Source: Vibrio tasmaniensis 1F-187
GTDB taxonomy: Bacteria > Pseudomonadota > Gammaproteobacteria > Enterobacterales > Vibrionaceae
Assembly: GCF_000272405.2 (NCBI RefSeq)
Contig: NZ_AJZM02000402.1
Location: 1-46,646, forward strand
DNA length: 46,646 nucleotides
Direction of reading: 5' to 3'
How positions within the stretch are numbered: position 1 is the first letter of the stretch; each line of letters opens with the position of its first letter. A model generated the notes under the pieces. The model worked only from the letters and a program-made list of their open reading frames with translations, had not been told where the DNA came from and ran no database searches. Position numbers and translations under genes: made by a program. This document shows, piece by piece, positions 1-7,581 of this stretch.

Positions 1-81
1 AGCCACAGTGTCCAATGTCGGTTAAAACAATATTGACCGAAAAACCTTATTTTTTAAGGTGTTGAATAGGAACTTTGCTTC

Positions 82-420
82 ATGCGCAAATCAGATAAGA
101 AGATCGAAAATCAAATCAGAGACGTGTTAACGGACGTGTGTGAAGATACGTTGAAAAGCTACGATGGTTTTCTTTGGGTGACTCATACGGTCAATTTCTC
201 TTCATTCCCGCAAAGTTTGAAAATCGTCTGCGTATTCGACACCAATCGAGATAGAACGAACTTTTTAGAGGGGAGAGGTCAGCAGAGTGCCTCTCGGGCT
301 ATCCAACAAGCGTTCAATCAAGTTGGGGTTCAACTGAAGAATATCGATAAGCATGTTAGCTACGATACACAAGAAAATTGCGACCGCGACCATCAAGGGA
401 AGTGGAACAAGAGGTTGTAA
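82..420 (+). CDS. Small conserved protein of unknown function
   Basis: A 112-residue soluble protein with no signal peptide or membrane segment. The start is supported by an AGGAA-like ribosome site about 10 bases upstream of the ATG. The N-terminus is charged (MRKSDKKIENQIRDVL), and the middle alternates hydrophobic and aromatic residues (FLWVTHTVNF, LKIVCVFDT), suggesting an alpha-beta fold. I believe related Vibrio proteins are sometimes labelled Fis family transcriptional regulator, but I see no clear Fis-type helix-turn-helix, so that name is doubtful. It stands alone upstream of a lipoprotein gene with a 313-base gap. Reality as a gene is likely; function is unknown. Confidence 0.6.
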   Translation: MRKSDKKIENQIRDVLTDVCEDTLKSYDGFLWVTHTVNFSSFPQSLKIVCVFDTNRDRTNFLEGRGQQSASRAIQQAFNQVGVQLKNIDKHVSYDTQENCDRDHQGKWNKRL

Positions 421-733
421 ATAGGTTTGGGGGATCAGTGACCTGAGTGCTTAGGTAATGTAATGTAATGGCTGGGGGGCTATTTAGTTTATTTTAATCA
501 ATGGGGAAAGAACCGGGAATTATTAAATTTCGGTTAACCTAATATTAACAATGCTTGTCTTTTTCAGCGCATGAGTTAACTCTATTTTTGAGTAAATATA
601 ATTGAGGTGAATGGGTGTCACGTATATAAGTATCGCTAATTGAAGCTGACGTATTTTTATGATTAATAGGTAAAAATACAGTTAGTCACTGAGAATATGT
701 GTGTAGGCGCACTTGAACTTCAATGGTATTTAA
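421..733. other. Intergenic region, nothing decisive
   Basis: A gap of 313 bases before the lipoprotein gene. It holds three direct copies of TAATG at 456-470 and AT-rich stretches that may carry the promoter of the downstream gene. No hairpin terminator, RNA gene or good operator was recognised. Confidence 0.4.
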
Positions 734-2302
734 ATGAACAAAAATAAAATCACCCTAACAATCCTCGCAATTTTACCTTTGCTTTCAGCATGTGGTAGCG
801 ATAGTAAGAGTCCAGCCGCTACGACCCCTACGCCGGCACCAATCCCTGGGTTTACCTTGCCAAATGAATCGAAGTTGATTACCAATTACAATATCGATAG
901 TGCTTTTAATACGGTATTCCCAAGTAACTACCAGATAGCGAAAGATGCAGGTTTTGATTACTTTATTAAAATACCGTTACGCTCAGATTCAAGTATTAGT
1001 ATTACCATTCTTGCGACAAAAGGTAGTGATGAGGATTTGCGTCAAGCCATTGGTGTGTGGACTTCTCTTTTGTCCGAAAATGGAGCGAATACAGAACTGA
1101 GTAAGCTTGATGTCTTTAAATCGATAAGTCAGCGTCAGGGTACGCTTCTTATGGCATCGTCAGAAGGTGATATTGGTAATCTTCAGCAAGAGCTACTGAG
1201 GTTGTTGAAAGCGCGTGAGCCTAAACTTGCCTCAGCTACAGCTGATAACTACCTGCAGCTGATAGCTTCAGATAATGATCTATTCAAAAAATATGGTTGG
1301 TTTGTTCATAGCCAAGCGCTTGGTTATAACGAAACGACATACGTTGGTGAGACAGAGTATTTCACTGGTTATAATTCCGTTACCAATGTAGGTAAAAGAG
1401 ATGCTTCAATAGAAGAAATTCTTCATATAACTCAAGCTCAAGGAATCGCTCCCTTAACTGGTGAAGGGGATAAAGGCGGGTTACAGAAGAGAATAACTGA
1501 ACATAGCTTGAGTATCTTCAAAGATTATAAATATGAGAGCGTAAAAGGCCTATATGTTTACGAAGATAAAGACCCTAGCAAAGATTATGTGGCTAAAAGT
1601 TCCATTTGGAGTCCACAAGCCGCAGGCGCAACTCTTGATGAAAAACGTGAAGAACAATGGGATGGCGATTGGGGCGGTGACGATATAGGTAAAGACCTAG
1701 GAATGCCTGAGCAGTATAAGATGGGGCAAACCTTTTCTCACGAGTATTTTGCCGCACTAGCAGACACGTATTACGGGATGTATGGTGGGTTTAATTCAGA
1801 GTTTGGAGGAATGGATAACTACCGTTACGTTACCCGAGAAACTTTGCCTAGTGATAGTACTGGTTTTGCGATCGTCAAAGAATTCTTGCCTGAATATCAT
1901 CAGTATACGGCGCGGATTGACAGTTCAAAGGTCAATACGTATTTAAATGCAAATCCGTCTTTAAATAATACATTTAAGATCCAAATCTCTTCTGATGATA
2001 AAGAAAAGTACACCTTTAAATCTCAATATATTAAAAATTTGAAAATCGTAGGTTCTGAGGCTTTAGATATACTTGGAAATTCTCAGGATAATTATTTTGA
2101 GGGGAACTCTGCCAATAACACTTTCGATGGTTCTGATGGTACCGATGTATTGAAAATAAACGGTAATAAAAACGATTATTCGATTAAAAAACTGACCGGC
2201 GGTGTGACACAAATTTCTGGTAAATCGATTGGAACGGACAAGATTACCAATGTGGAATATATTAAATTTAGCGATGAGGTTGTTAAGGTAGACAAAATCT
2301 AG
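734..2302 (+). CDS. Secreted lipoprotein with degenerate RTX-like C-terminal domain
   Basis: A 522-residue protein with a lipoprotein signal: MNKNKITLTILAILPLLSAC, lipobox LSAC with Cys20 followed by Gly-Ser-Asp, then a Pro/Thr/Ala-rich linker (about residues 26-40). The central region is rich in aromatic residues and contains EEILH near residue 227 and SHEYFAAL near residue 336. These two histidine/acid clusters could be metal-binding, but no canonical HExxH is present. The last 80 residues (GNSQDNYFEGNSANNTFDGSDGTDVL, then ITNVEYIKFSDEVV) resemble the decayed glycine-aspartate nonapeptide repeats and the closing beta domain of RTX or serralysin-type proteins. A lipoprotein anchor with such a C-terminus is unusual. 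A strong hairpin follows the stop codon. The enzymatic role is unknown. Confidence 0.75.
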   Translation: MNKNKITLTILAILPLLSACGSDSKSPAATTPTPAPIPGFTLPNESKLITNYNIDSAFNTVFPSNYQIAKDAGFDYFIKIPLRSDSSISITILATKGSDEDLRQAIGVWTSLLSENGANTELSKLDVFKSISQRQGTLLMASSEGDIGNLQQELLRLLKAREPKLASATADNYLQLIASDNDLFKKYGWFVHSQALGYNETTYVGETEYFTGYNSVTNVGKRDASIEEILHITQAQGIAPLTGEGDKGGLQKRITEHSLSIFKDYKYESVKGLYVYEDKDPSKDYVAKSSIWSPQAAGATLDEKREEQWDGDWGGDDIGKDLGMPEQYKMGQTFSHEYFAALADTYYGMYGGFNSEFGGMDNYRYVTRETLPSDSTGFAIVKEFLPEYHQYTARIDSSKVNTYLNANPSLNNTFKIQISSDDKEKYTFKSQYIKNLKIVGSEALDILGNSQDNYFEGNSANNTFDGSDGTDVLKINGNKNDYSIKKLTGGVTQISGKSIGTDKITNVEYIKFSDEVVKVDKI

Positions 2303-2703
2303 CTAAAGCGACTCAAGCACCTACATATATCCCTTCTATTTATTCCGTTGAAAACCACTTACATCCGTAGGTGGTTTTCATCGATTTATACTGACACAGC
2401 AAGCCTAATCCCCCTCTCATTTGGTTTTTATACGACCGACATAATCATTTCATCCCGAACTCAAATGACCTTAGAGGTGAAGCTGTCATTTCCCTTTTAA
2501 GCTGGCGGTAGTTTCAGATTGTCTTCATTCGGGTATTCGATGGCACACTTAAATGCTCGTCGAACCGGGTGGCTTAATGCTTGAACTATGAACTTTTCTA
2601 GACGATACTTTTTTCGTACATTGCTCCCTAATTTGACACGTAATATGTTGATTTTGAATGAGGTATTTTGATTGGCAATAGTATCGATTAGGAAATTTGA
2701 ATC
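2303..2703. other. Intergenic region with terminator and an antisense open stretch
   Basis: A gap of 401 bases. It begins with the hairpin at 2349-2380. From about 2700 back to a TAA at 2497-2499 the minus strand is open for over 60 codons and reads like the C-terminal part of a basic protein (for example VRKKYRLEKFIVQAL and EYPNEDNLKLPPA), but no start or ribosome site was found. It may be a gene remnant or chance. Confidence 0.35.
2349..2380 (+). terminator. Hairpin terminator after the lipoprotein gene
   Basis: A 14-base arm (TGAAAACCACTTAC, 2349-2362) pairs with 2367-2380 around the loop ATCC, with one T-G wobble. It lies 46 bases after the stop codon. The T-run is within the second arm (GGTTTTC), so termination strength is uncertain. 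Confidence 0.6.
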
Positions 2704-4935
2704 ATGAAAACCTACATTTCTGTGCTGCTCGCACTTATACCGTCATATTTAATTACCGGCTATTCTTTTGCTGTTGGTACAGCGGTTGTGCTGCCAGGGC
2801 AACATGAAGCTGGTGTTGATCTTTCGGGCTCCCCATTGTCTGCGAATGCCGTCATAGATTGGGAAATTGCGAACAGTGACCTCGTATTTGGCTCTTATGC
2901 AGATAAAACCGACAATAAGCGAGCTACGACAATTGGGTATATGTATAACCAAAAATTGGAGCTCAATTCTGGTTGGTTGGAGAACGACCTTCGTAATAAC
3001 GCAGAGTTGCATGGCGTTAATTTTGAAAACTTCTTTCTCCATTTTTCTGAAGATACAGTGCTCGCAGAAGTCGATAACACCCACGGTGAAAATACTCTCT
3101 TAAGTGGAAAGCCTATGATCTTGGGCTATACAGCCAGTGAAGACCATGCTGGCTTTTGGCTGTATCAAGAGCCTCCGTGGGATGCTGATGTGTTTGAGAA
3201 TTTCGAACTGGGCGGGGCTTTGTATGTCTATCATGCTGAACAGTTCGAACGTCTGACCTTTAAGTTCTCACAGTTTGCTGTCAGCGGCGAATTCTGGATT
3301 GAATACCCAACAGCTATTGACTCTCACGGAAGGGTTTCACAGTGGGAAAGGCTCGATGTAAAGAAAGACCAAACGCTCAATATGACCAGAAACCAATCGG
3401 TGATTTGGAACCTTCCGGGTAACTGGGTAAGAGCCACAAATCATGATGGCAGTGGGGTGAGTTATGGTGGCGGCCAGTATTTTGGTTCAACCTTTTTGAG
3501 AGAGGGTGGCCGTTTATACGTTGTGAGAGTTCGTTGGCAAAGTGAGAACGCAGACGACAGGCCGCGGTTAAAAGAAGTAAAACTCAAAAACAGCTTTCCA
3601 ACCGTTAAGTTAACCGACGCTCCGACCACAACTCCGGATGGCAATGCTATCAGCCAATGGCGAAAAATTCGTGGCTTTGACGTGTCTGCAGACCTGAATG
3701 GCGATAACTACTTGTCGCCAAGCGAGTATCGAAATCGAACCAATAAGAATGCGACAGCGCGTTTTCGTTGGGAATCAAGAGTGGTGCCATTTGGTCGAAT
3801 GTGGAGCACGAATTCATCTTGGTCGTTAACGAACGTCGCAAACGCGGATTATTTATCGGCCATTCATCGCTACTACAAGCAAAGCTGGGCAATCCAAGGT
3901 TTGAATGGTGCATACAACGACGACACAAATAAACTCATTGGCTCGAACCAGTTCTATGTCCATTCTGGCGGACATGTTCAAGAGTTAGGAGCTGTTGCGG
4001 GTTCAAATCAAGCGGATGCTCTCTACACGCAACAATTTTCAGCGTTTCTCAAAAATCTATCTGCTTTAGAAAGTGATGCGTCTATTGGGTTGAACATTGG
4101 TACGGCGAACTTGCTGGGTCGAAATGGGCAGTCTCATCTTAGCGAAGCCGGGTCTTTGTATCTGAGAGAGCATTACATTTTTCCGTCTACTGGATTTAGT
4201 GGTTACTCGGGGATCTCTAAATTCTGGGATAATTCTGCGCTCGCCTACAATGGAAAAGGAGTAATTTTTCAGGCGACAACGCGTTACGGGCGAGTCCAGT
4301 ATCTAGGAAATAGTGAAGAGAATTGGAAGAAAGACCAATACTCGACCCTAGCGATTTACCACCTCAATCGACATGCTCAACACAGCTATTTTAATCAGTG
4401 GAACAATAGTTACGTCTATGGGAGTGATAACACGACTGCAGACATTTTCTGGCAAAGTGGTGTCCCTAAAAATATCGCTTATCAACCAAGTTCGTTATTA
4501 GCCGTTGATTTGGGAGAGCCGAGTCATCAGGTCCTACAGGGATTTGAGCCAATCCCTTTGATGCTATCGACAACGACCCCTCAACCCACAGACTACACCA
4601 TCGTTGGTGATTCATCGATGAGTGAAGTGGTGCATGCTGATCTGCCTAATGGTATGACTCACGTTCTACCTACGTTCACGTACTTTATGTATCAATCTAA
4701 AAATCAGGTGGCAGCTGGTGGCCCTGAAGATATGGTGTTAGCGAGAGAGTTCAGCAATGGTCGTGTGTTGTATCGCACGGATTTCCACGGTAAGAATTCG
4801 AGCTTTTATGAGGCAGAGAAGCTGATGATTGTATTGGACGTGCCGATGAAGCCTGTCGATGAAAACGGCAACATCGGAGAGTATGTGACTGAAATTCATA
4901 TTGGCGGTTATGAAGGGCTGTTCTTGCTTTATTAG
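2704..4935 (+). CDS. Large uncharacterised secreted protein with EF-hand-like loop
   Basis: A 743-residue protein with an apparent Sec signal peptide (MKTYISVLLALIPSYLITGYSFA, cleavage likely near residue 23). No other membrane segment is evident, so it is probably periplasmic or secreted. The mature part is rich in Trp, Tyr, Asn and Gly and looks beta-rich, like extracellular carbohydrate-active or adhesion proteins. Around residue 330 the segment DLNGDNYLSPSEY has the spacing of a calcium-binding EF-hand or dockerin loop. Near the N-terminus, residues 90-200 (GWLENDLRN, FWLYQEPPWDADVFENFELGGALYVYH) are acidic and aromatic. I do not recognise the family and assign no activity. It is a single gene, followed by a convergent small gene after 53 bases with no obvious terminator between them. 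Confidence 0.75.
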   Translation: MKTYISVLLALIPSYLITGYSFAVGTAVVLPGQHEAGVDLSGSPLSANAVIDWEIANSDLVFGSYADKTDNKRATTIGYMYNQKLELNSGWLENDLRNNAELHGVNFENFFLHFSEDTVLAEVDNTHGENTLLSGKPMILGYTASEDHAGFWLYQEPPWDADVFENFELGGALYVYHAEQFERLTFKFSQFAVSGEFWIEYPTAIDSHGRVSQWERLDVKKDQTLNMTRNQSVIWNLPGNWVRATNHDGSGVSYGGGQYFGSTFLREGGRLYVVRVRWQSENADDRPRLKEVKLKNSFPTVKLTDAPTTTPDGNAISQWRKIRGFDVSADLNGDNYLSPSEYRNRTNKNATARFRWESRVVPFGRMWSTNSSWSLTNVANADYLSAIHRYYKQSWAIQGLNGAYNDDTNKLIGSNQFYVHSGGHVQELGAVAGSNQADALYTQQFSAFLKNLSALESDASIGLNIGTANLLGRNGQSHLSEAGSLYLREHYIFPSTGFSGYSGISKFWDNSALAYNGKGVIFQATTRYGRVQYLGNSEENWKKDQYSTLAIYHLNRHAQHSYFNQWNNSYVYGSDNTTADIFWQSGVPKNIAYQPSSLLAVDLGEPSHQVLQGFEPIPLMLSTTTPQPTDYTIVGDSSMSEVVHADLPNGMTHVLPTFTYFMYQSKNQVAAGGPEDMVLAREFSNGRVLYRTDFHGKNSSFYEAEKLMIVLDVPMKPVDENGNIGEYVTEIHIGGYEGLFLLY

Positions 4936-4988
4936 AATTATTTAGATAGACGAAGGGGATCATTTGATAGAGCAGGAGGCAGAAGGCT

Positions 4989-5231
4989 CTAGAAATTTTG
5001 CATATCGACTGATTGATGACTGAAGCCAATTGATTTTGCCGCATTTAGTAGAGCTTGTTGGGTCTTGAATACCCTTGGTTTCAGCTTTCGGTCGGACTCT
5101 AAGAAACTATTTATTCCCCATTTGCTGCTTAGAACCATCAAGTAATAGCCATCATTGTTTGGAGAGTTTACGGCAATTGCTGATTCTAAATCGCCACGTT
5201 TGAAATGCTCCTTAAATTCGCGTAATACCAT
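4989..5231 (-). CDS. Small conserved protein, RepB-like label likely a misnomer
   Basis: An 80-residue protein starting at an ATG with an excellent AAGGA ribosome site seven bases upstream. The sequence ends in a compact region (PRVFKTQQALLNAAKSIGF) similar to short Vibrio proteins that I recall being annotated as plasmid replication protein RepB. There is no replication origin or plasmid feature here, so I would not accept that function. It is the last leftward gene after ulaG, but a strong terminator lies between ulaG and this gene, so it probably has its own transcript. Function unknown. Confidence 0.6.
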   Translation of the reverse strand: MVLREFKEHFKRGDLESAIAVNSPNNDGYYLMVLSSKWGINSFLESDRKLKPRVFKTQQALLNAAKSIGFSHQSVDMQNF

Positions 5232-5253
5232 ATCAATATCCTTATTCGATGAT

Positions 5254-5278
5254 TAAAAAAGGGAGCGAATCGCTCCCT
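5254..5278 (-). terminator. Rho-independent terminator of ulaG
   Basis: Read on the minus strand, GGGAGCG (5271-5277 complement) pairs with CGCTCCC (5261-5267 complement) around a three-base loop and is followed by six T. It sits 22 bases past the ulaG stop. Confidence 0.85.
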
Positions 5279-5299
5279 AATTAATGTTGGTACTAATGA

Positions 5300-6367
5300 T
5301 TACAAGAATGCGCGGTATGGCAGTTCTGGGTCATTTTTAAAGATATCTGCAAAACCACGGAAGTGTTGGTAGTGCATGCGACCTTTATCTGTAGGGTAAG
5401 TGTATCGGCCACCGACTTGCCAGAAGAAAGGTGCGAAGCCGTATTGCAGACGTTCTTTCTTCATGTTCCACAGCATTTCAATTTCACGTGGGTCATTTTG
5501 GAAGTTAGCCCAGATATCGTGGTGGAAAGGAACAACGACTTCACAATCCAAAGATTCAGCGGCACGTAAAATGTCTGAAGACGTCATTTTGTCAGTTACG
5601 CCACGTGGATTTTCACCGTAAGAAAGCAGTGCAACGTCGATCTTGTGGTCATTACCGTGCTTAGCGTAGTAGTTTGAGTAGTGAGAATCACCAGAGTGGT
5701 AAACTGAACCGCCTGTCGTTTCTACTAGGTAGTTCACTGCACGATCGTCCATGCCACCTAAGATATCAGTGTCTAAAGAAGAAGTGCCTTCAGGAAGTGT
5801 CACTAGAGCAGTACGGTCGAATGCATCAAGAACCTTAATATTGACGTCTTTGATCTTAATCTCGTCGCCAACTTTCGCGATAACACAACGATCTTCTGGC
5901 ACACCCCATTTCATCCATAAATCAACACACGCTTTAGGACCAATGAATTTAACGTGCTCGCCACAGTTTTGTAGAACGGCTGCAGCAACGTTGATGTCAA
6001 TGTGGTCGCCGTGATCATGAGATGCCATAACCGCATCGATCTCTTTAATAGCGAAAGGGTCCAATGGGAAGATTGCAGTACGTAGGTTTGGCTGAAGTGC
6101 TTCAACACCGCCCATACGCATCATTTGGTGCTGGTTTTTCATTTTTTGAACAGCTTGTGTTTTTTTACCAGTACCACACCAGAAGTCCATTGATAGGTTT
6201 GCACCACCTTCTGATTTTAGCCAAATACCTGTACAGCCAAGCCACCACATAGAAAATGTATTTGGTTGCACGACGGTTTGCTCGATCTCTTCATTTAACC
6301 ATGTGCCCCACTCAGGGAATGTATTTAGGACCCAAGACTCGCGAGTGATTTCGTTTACGTTGCTCAT
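5300..6367 (-). CDS. ulaG: L-ascorbate-6-phosphate lactonase UlaG
   Basis: A 355-residue cytoplasmic metallo-beta-lactamase-fold enzyme that hydrolyses L-ascorbate-6-phosphate to 3-keto-L-gulonate-6-phosphate. The metal site motif is visible as [10 protein letters not shown] near residue 115, and downstream histidines occur in [13 protein letters not shown] and VVPFHHDIW. Length matches the UlaG family (E. coli protein about 354 residues). It lies downstream of ulaR on the same strand, with a 119-base gap that carries a UlaR-like operator (6393-6407), and opposite the PTS operon. This makes it the first intracellular step after PTS uptake. Identification is firm from sequence and context. Confidence 0.95.
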   Translation of the reverse strand: MSNVNEITRESWVLNTFPEWGTWLNEEIEQTVVQPNTFSMWWLGCTGIWLKSEGGANLSMDFWCGTGKKTQAVQKMKNQHQMMRMGGVEALQPNLRTAIFPLDPFAIKEIDAVMASHDHGDHIDINVAAAVLQNCGEHVKFIGPKACVDLWMKWGVPEDRCVIAKVGDEIKIKDVNIKVLDAFDRTALVTLPEGTSSLDTDILGGMDDRAVNYLVETTGGSVYHSGDSHYSNYYAKHGNDHKIDVALLSYGENPRGVTDKMTSSDILRAAESLDCEVVVPFHHDIWANFQNDPREIEMLWNMKKERLQYGFAPFFWQVGGRYTYPTDKGRMHYQHFRGFADIFKNDPELPYRAFL

Positions 6368-6392
6368 GATAATACCTTTTATTTCAATAATT

Positions 6393-6407
6393 TGATTAAT
6401 TTTGGAT
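6393..6407 (+). promoter_or_regulatory. Candidate UlaR operator before ulaG
   Basis: TGATTAATTTTGGAT differs at only a few positions from the TGATTACTTTTGATT motif repeated in the ulaR/ulaA intergenic region. It lies 26-40 bases upstream of the ulaG start codon. Assignment to UlaR is inferred from position and similarity. Confidence 0.5.
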
Positions 6408-6421
6408 GTAGGGAGCCGAGC

Positions 6422-6441
6422 GCCTTAATTTTGATTAAGGC
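6422..6441 (-). other. Inverted repeat between ulaR and ulaG
   Basis: GCCTTAAT and ATTAAGGC form an 8-base dyad just after the ulaR stop. There is no T-run on the minus strand, so it may be an mRNA stability or partial attenuation structure rather than a terminator. Confidence 0.45.
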
Positions 6442-6486
6442 ACTGAGCTAAATTTATTATTATTGGTGGGCTAGTTAGCCTTCGAT

Positions 6487-7251
6487 TTAAACTAGGATGA
6501 CTTGCGTCCCTTGAGCTTCAATCCGCTTGACGACTTCGGGGTTGGCATCTTTACCAGTGATGACGATGTCTATTTGCTTGGTGCTGCAAAAGAGCATTCC
6601 GGTACGTTGTCCAACCTTTGAACTGTCGACAACAACAACGAGTTTATCGATCTGTTCAAGCATTTGCTGCTCTGCTACAGCAGTTAACATGTCGGCCTTG
6701 TAGAGGCCAGCATCGGTTAAGCCTTTACCAGAGGTAAACATCCAGTTTCCGGCATAGCCTCCCAGCGAATTGGGCGCGGGATTTAAAAAGATGTTCTGCG
6801 CTTTGTTGTATTGACCGCCAATGATGATGACATCGTCATGATCTTCGTTGATCAAGTAGCTTGCGAGTGGGAAGTAGTTCGTTACGATCTGTACATCTTC
6901 CCCACATAACTGTTGTCCAAGTAGGAACGCAGTAGAACCACAGTTGATCACAACTGTATCTCCAGCCTCGCAAAGTCCTGCTGCTGCTTGCGCAATCTCT
7001 GCTTTCTCTTCATAGAACTCAGTGCTGTTGATATTGAGTGGTGACCACTTTCTCTTCTGATTCTCTACTCGCTCAGCGCCATTTCGAACTTTTCTAAGTC
7101 GGCCAACTTCATCTAATTTAGCGATGTCACGTCTTGCAGTAGCAGGTGAAACACTAAATTTATCAATAATATGTGAGACGTTTATTGTCTGCATATCTTC
7201 TAATAGCGACACGATGCCGTTATGTCTTTGTACTTCATTCATATTTATCAC
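6487..7251 (-). CDS. ulaR: DeoR-family ascorbate regulator UlaR
   Basis: A 254-residue repressor-type protein. Residues 9-60 form the DeoR winged helix-turn-helix (IVSLLEDMQTINVSHIIDKFSVSPATARRDIAKLDEVGRLRKV). The C-terminal part is the DeoR sensor domain of the ribose-5-phosphate isomerase-like fold, with the expected INCGSTAFLLGQQL and VVDSSKVGQRTG segments. In E. coli, UlaR represses the ula genes and is relieved by ascorbate-6-phosphate. Here it is divergent from ulaA and upstream of ulaG. Three copies of a TGATTACTTTTGATT-like motif lie in its upstream region, consistent with control of itself and the divergent operon. Confidence 0.92.
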   Translation of the reverse strand: MINMNEVQRHNGIVSLLEDMQTINVSHIIDKFSVSPATARRDIAKLDEVGRLRKVRNGAERVENQKRKWSPLNINSTEFYEEKAEIAQAAAGLCEAGDTVVINCGSTAFLLGQQLCGEDVQIVTNYFPLASYLINEDHDDVIIIGGQYNKAQNIFLNPAPNSLGGYAGNWMFTSGKGLTDAGLYKADMLTAVAEQQMLEQIDKLVVVVDSSKVGQRTGMLFCSTKQIDIVITGKDANPEVVKRIEAQGTQVILV

Positions 7252-7276
7252 TCTTTATGTCGTTGTGACAATTTGA

Positions 7277-7292
7277 TGATTACTTTTGATTT
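7277..7292 (+). promoter_or_regulatory. Candidate UlaR operator 1
   Basis: TGATTACTTTTGATTT, located 26 bases upstream of the ulaR start codon. Same core as operators at 7455 and 7485. Confidence 0.55.
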
Positions 7293-7405
7293 GTTTTGAT
7301 TCTAATAATCACCATCATGATTGTCAAACTACATTGCTATAAAAACTAGATCTTAATCACAATGATTTATAAGTTATTGATTTTATTTGATTTGTTGTTT
7401 TTTGG

Positions 7406-7421
7406 TGTGATCCGAAGCTCA
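7406..7421 (+). promoter_or_regulatory. Candidate CRP site before ulaA
   Basis: TGTGATCCGAAGCTCA has a perfect left half-site TGTGA and a 3/5 right half-site. CRP activation is established for ula in E. coli; here it is inferred. Confidence 0.35.
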
Positions 7422-7454
7422 ATTAGGCACATTCTGGGTGTGGTTAATTGATAT

Positions 7455-7469
7455 AAATCAAAGTAATCA
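7455..7469 (-). promoter_or_regulatory. Candidate UlaR operator 2
   Basis: On the minus strand it reads TGATTACTTTGATTT, one T shorter than operators 1 and 3. It forms an inverted pair with operator 3 located 15 bases away. Confidence 0.5.
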
Positions 7470-7484
7470 CAAGCGAGCATTGAA

Positions 7485-7500
7485 TGATTACTTTTGATTG
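7485..7500 (+). promoter_or_regulatory. Candidate UlaR operator 3
   Basis: TGATTACTTTTGATTG, sharing 15 consecutive bases with operator 1 and positioned 82 bases upstream of the ulaA start. Confidence 0.55.
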
Positions 7501-7581
7501 GTAAAGTCTAATTCGTGAGCAAAAATAGACATCATCACATCCTACATACCATTAAAATTAAAATTAATCAGGGGTAAAGAT

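Larger units (their letters stand above)
7252..7581. promoter_or_regulatory. Divergent ulaR/ulaA control region
   Basis: A 330-base intergenic region. It contains three copies of a TGATTACTTTTGATT-type motif: 7277-7292 (+), 7455-7469 (minus orientation, one base shorter) and 7485-7500 (+). A CRP-like site, TGTGA-N6-GCTCA, lies at 7406-7421. The spacing of outer motifs, about 210 bases, would allow DNA looping by a multimeric repressor. The region is AT-rich. Confidence 0.65.
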
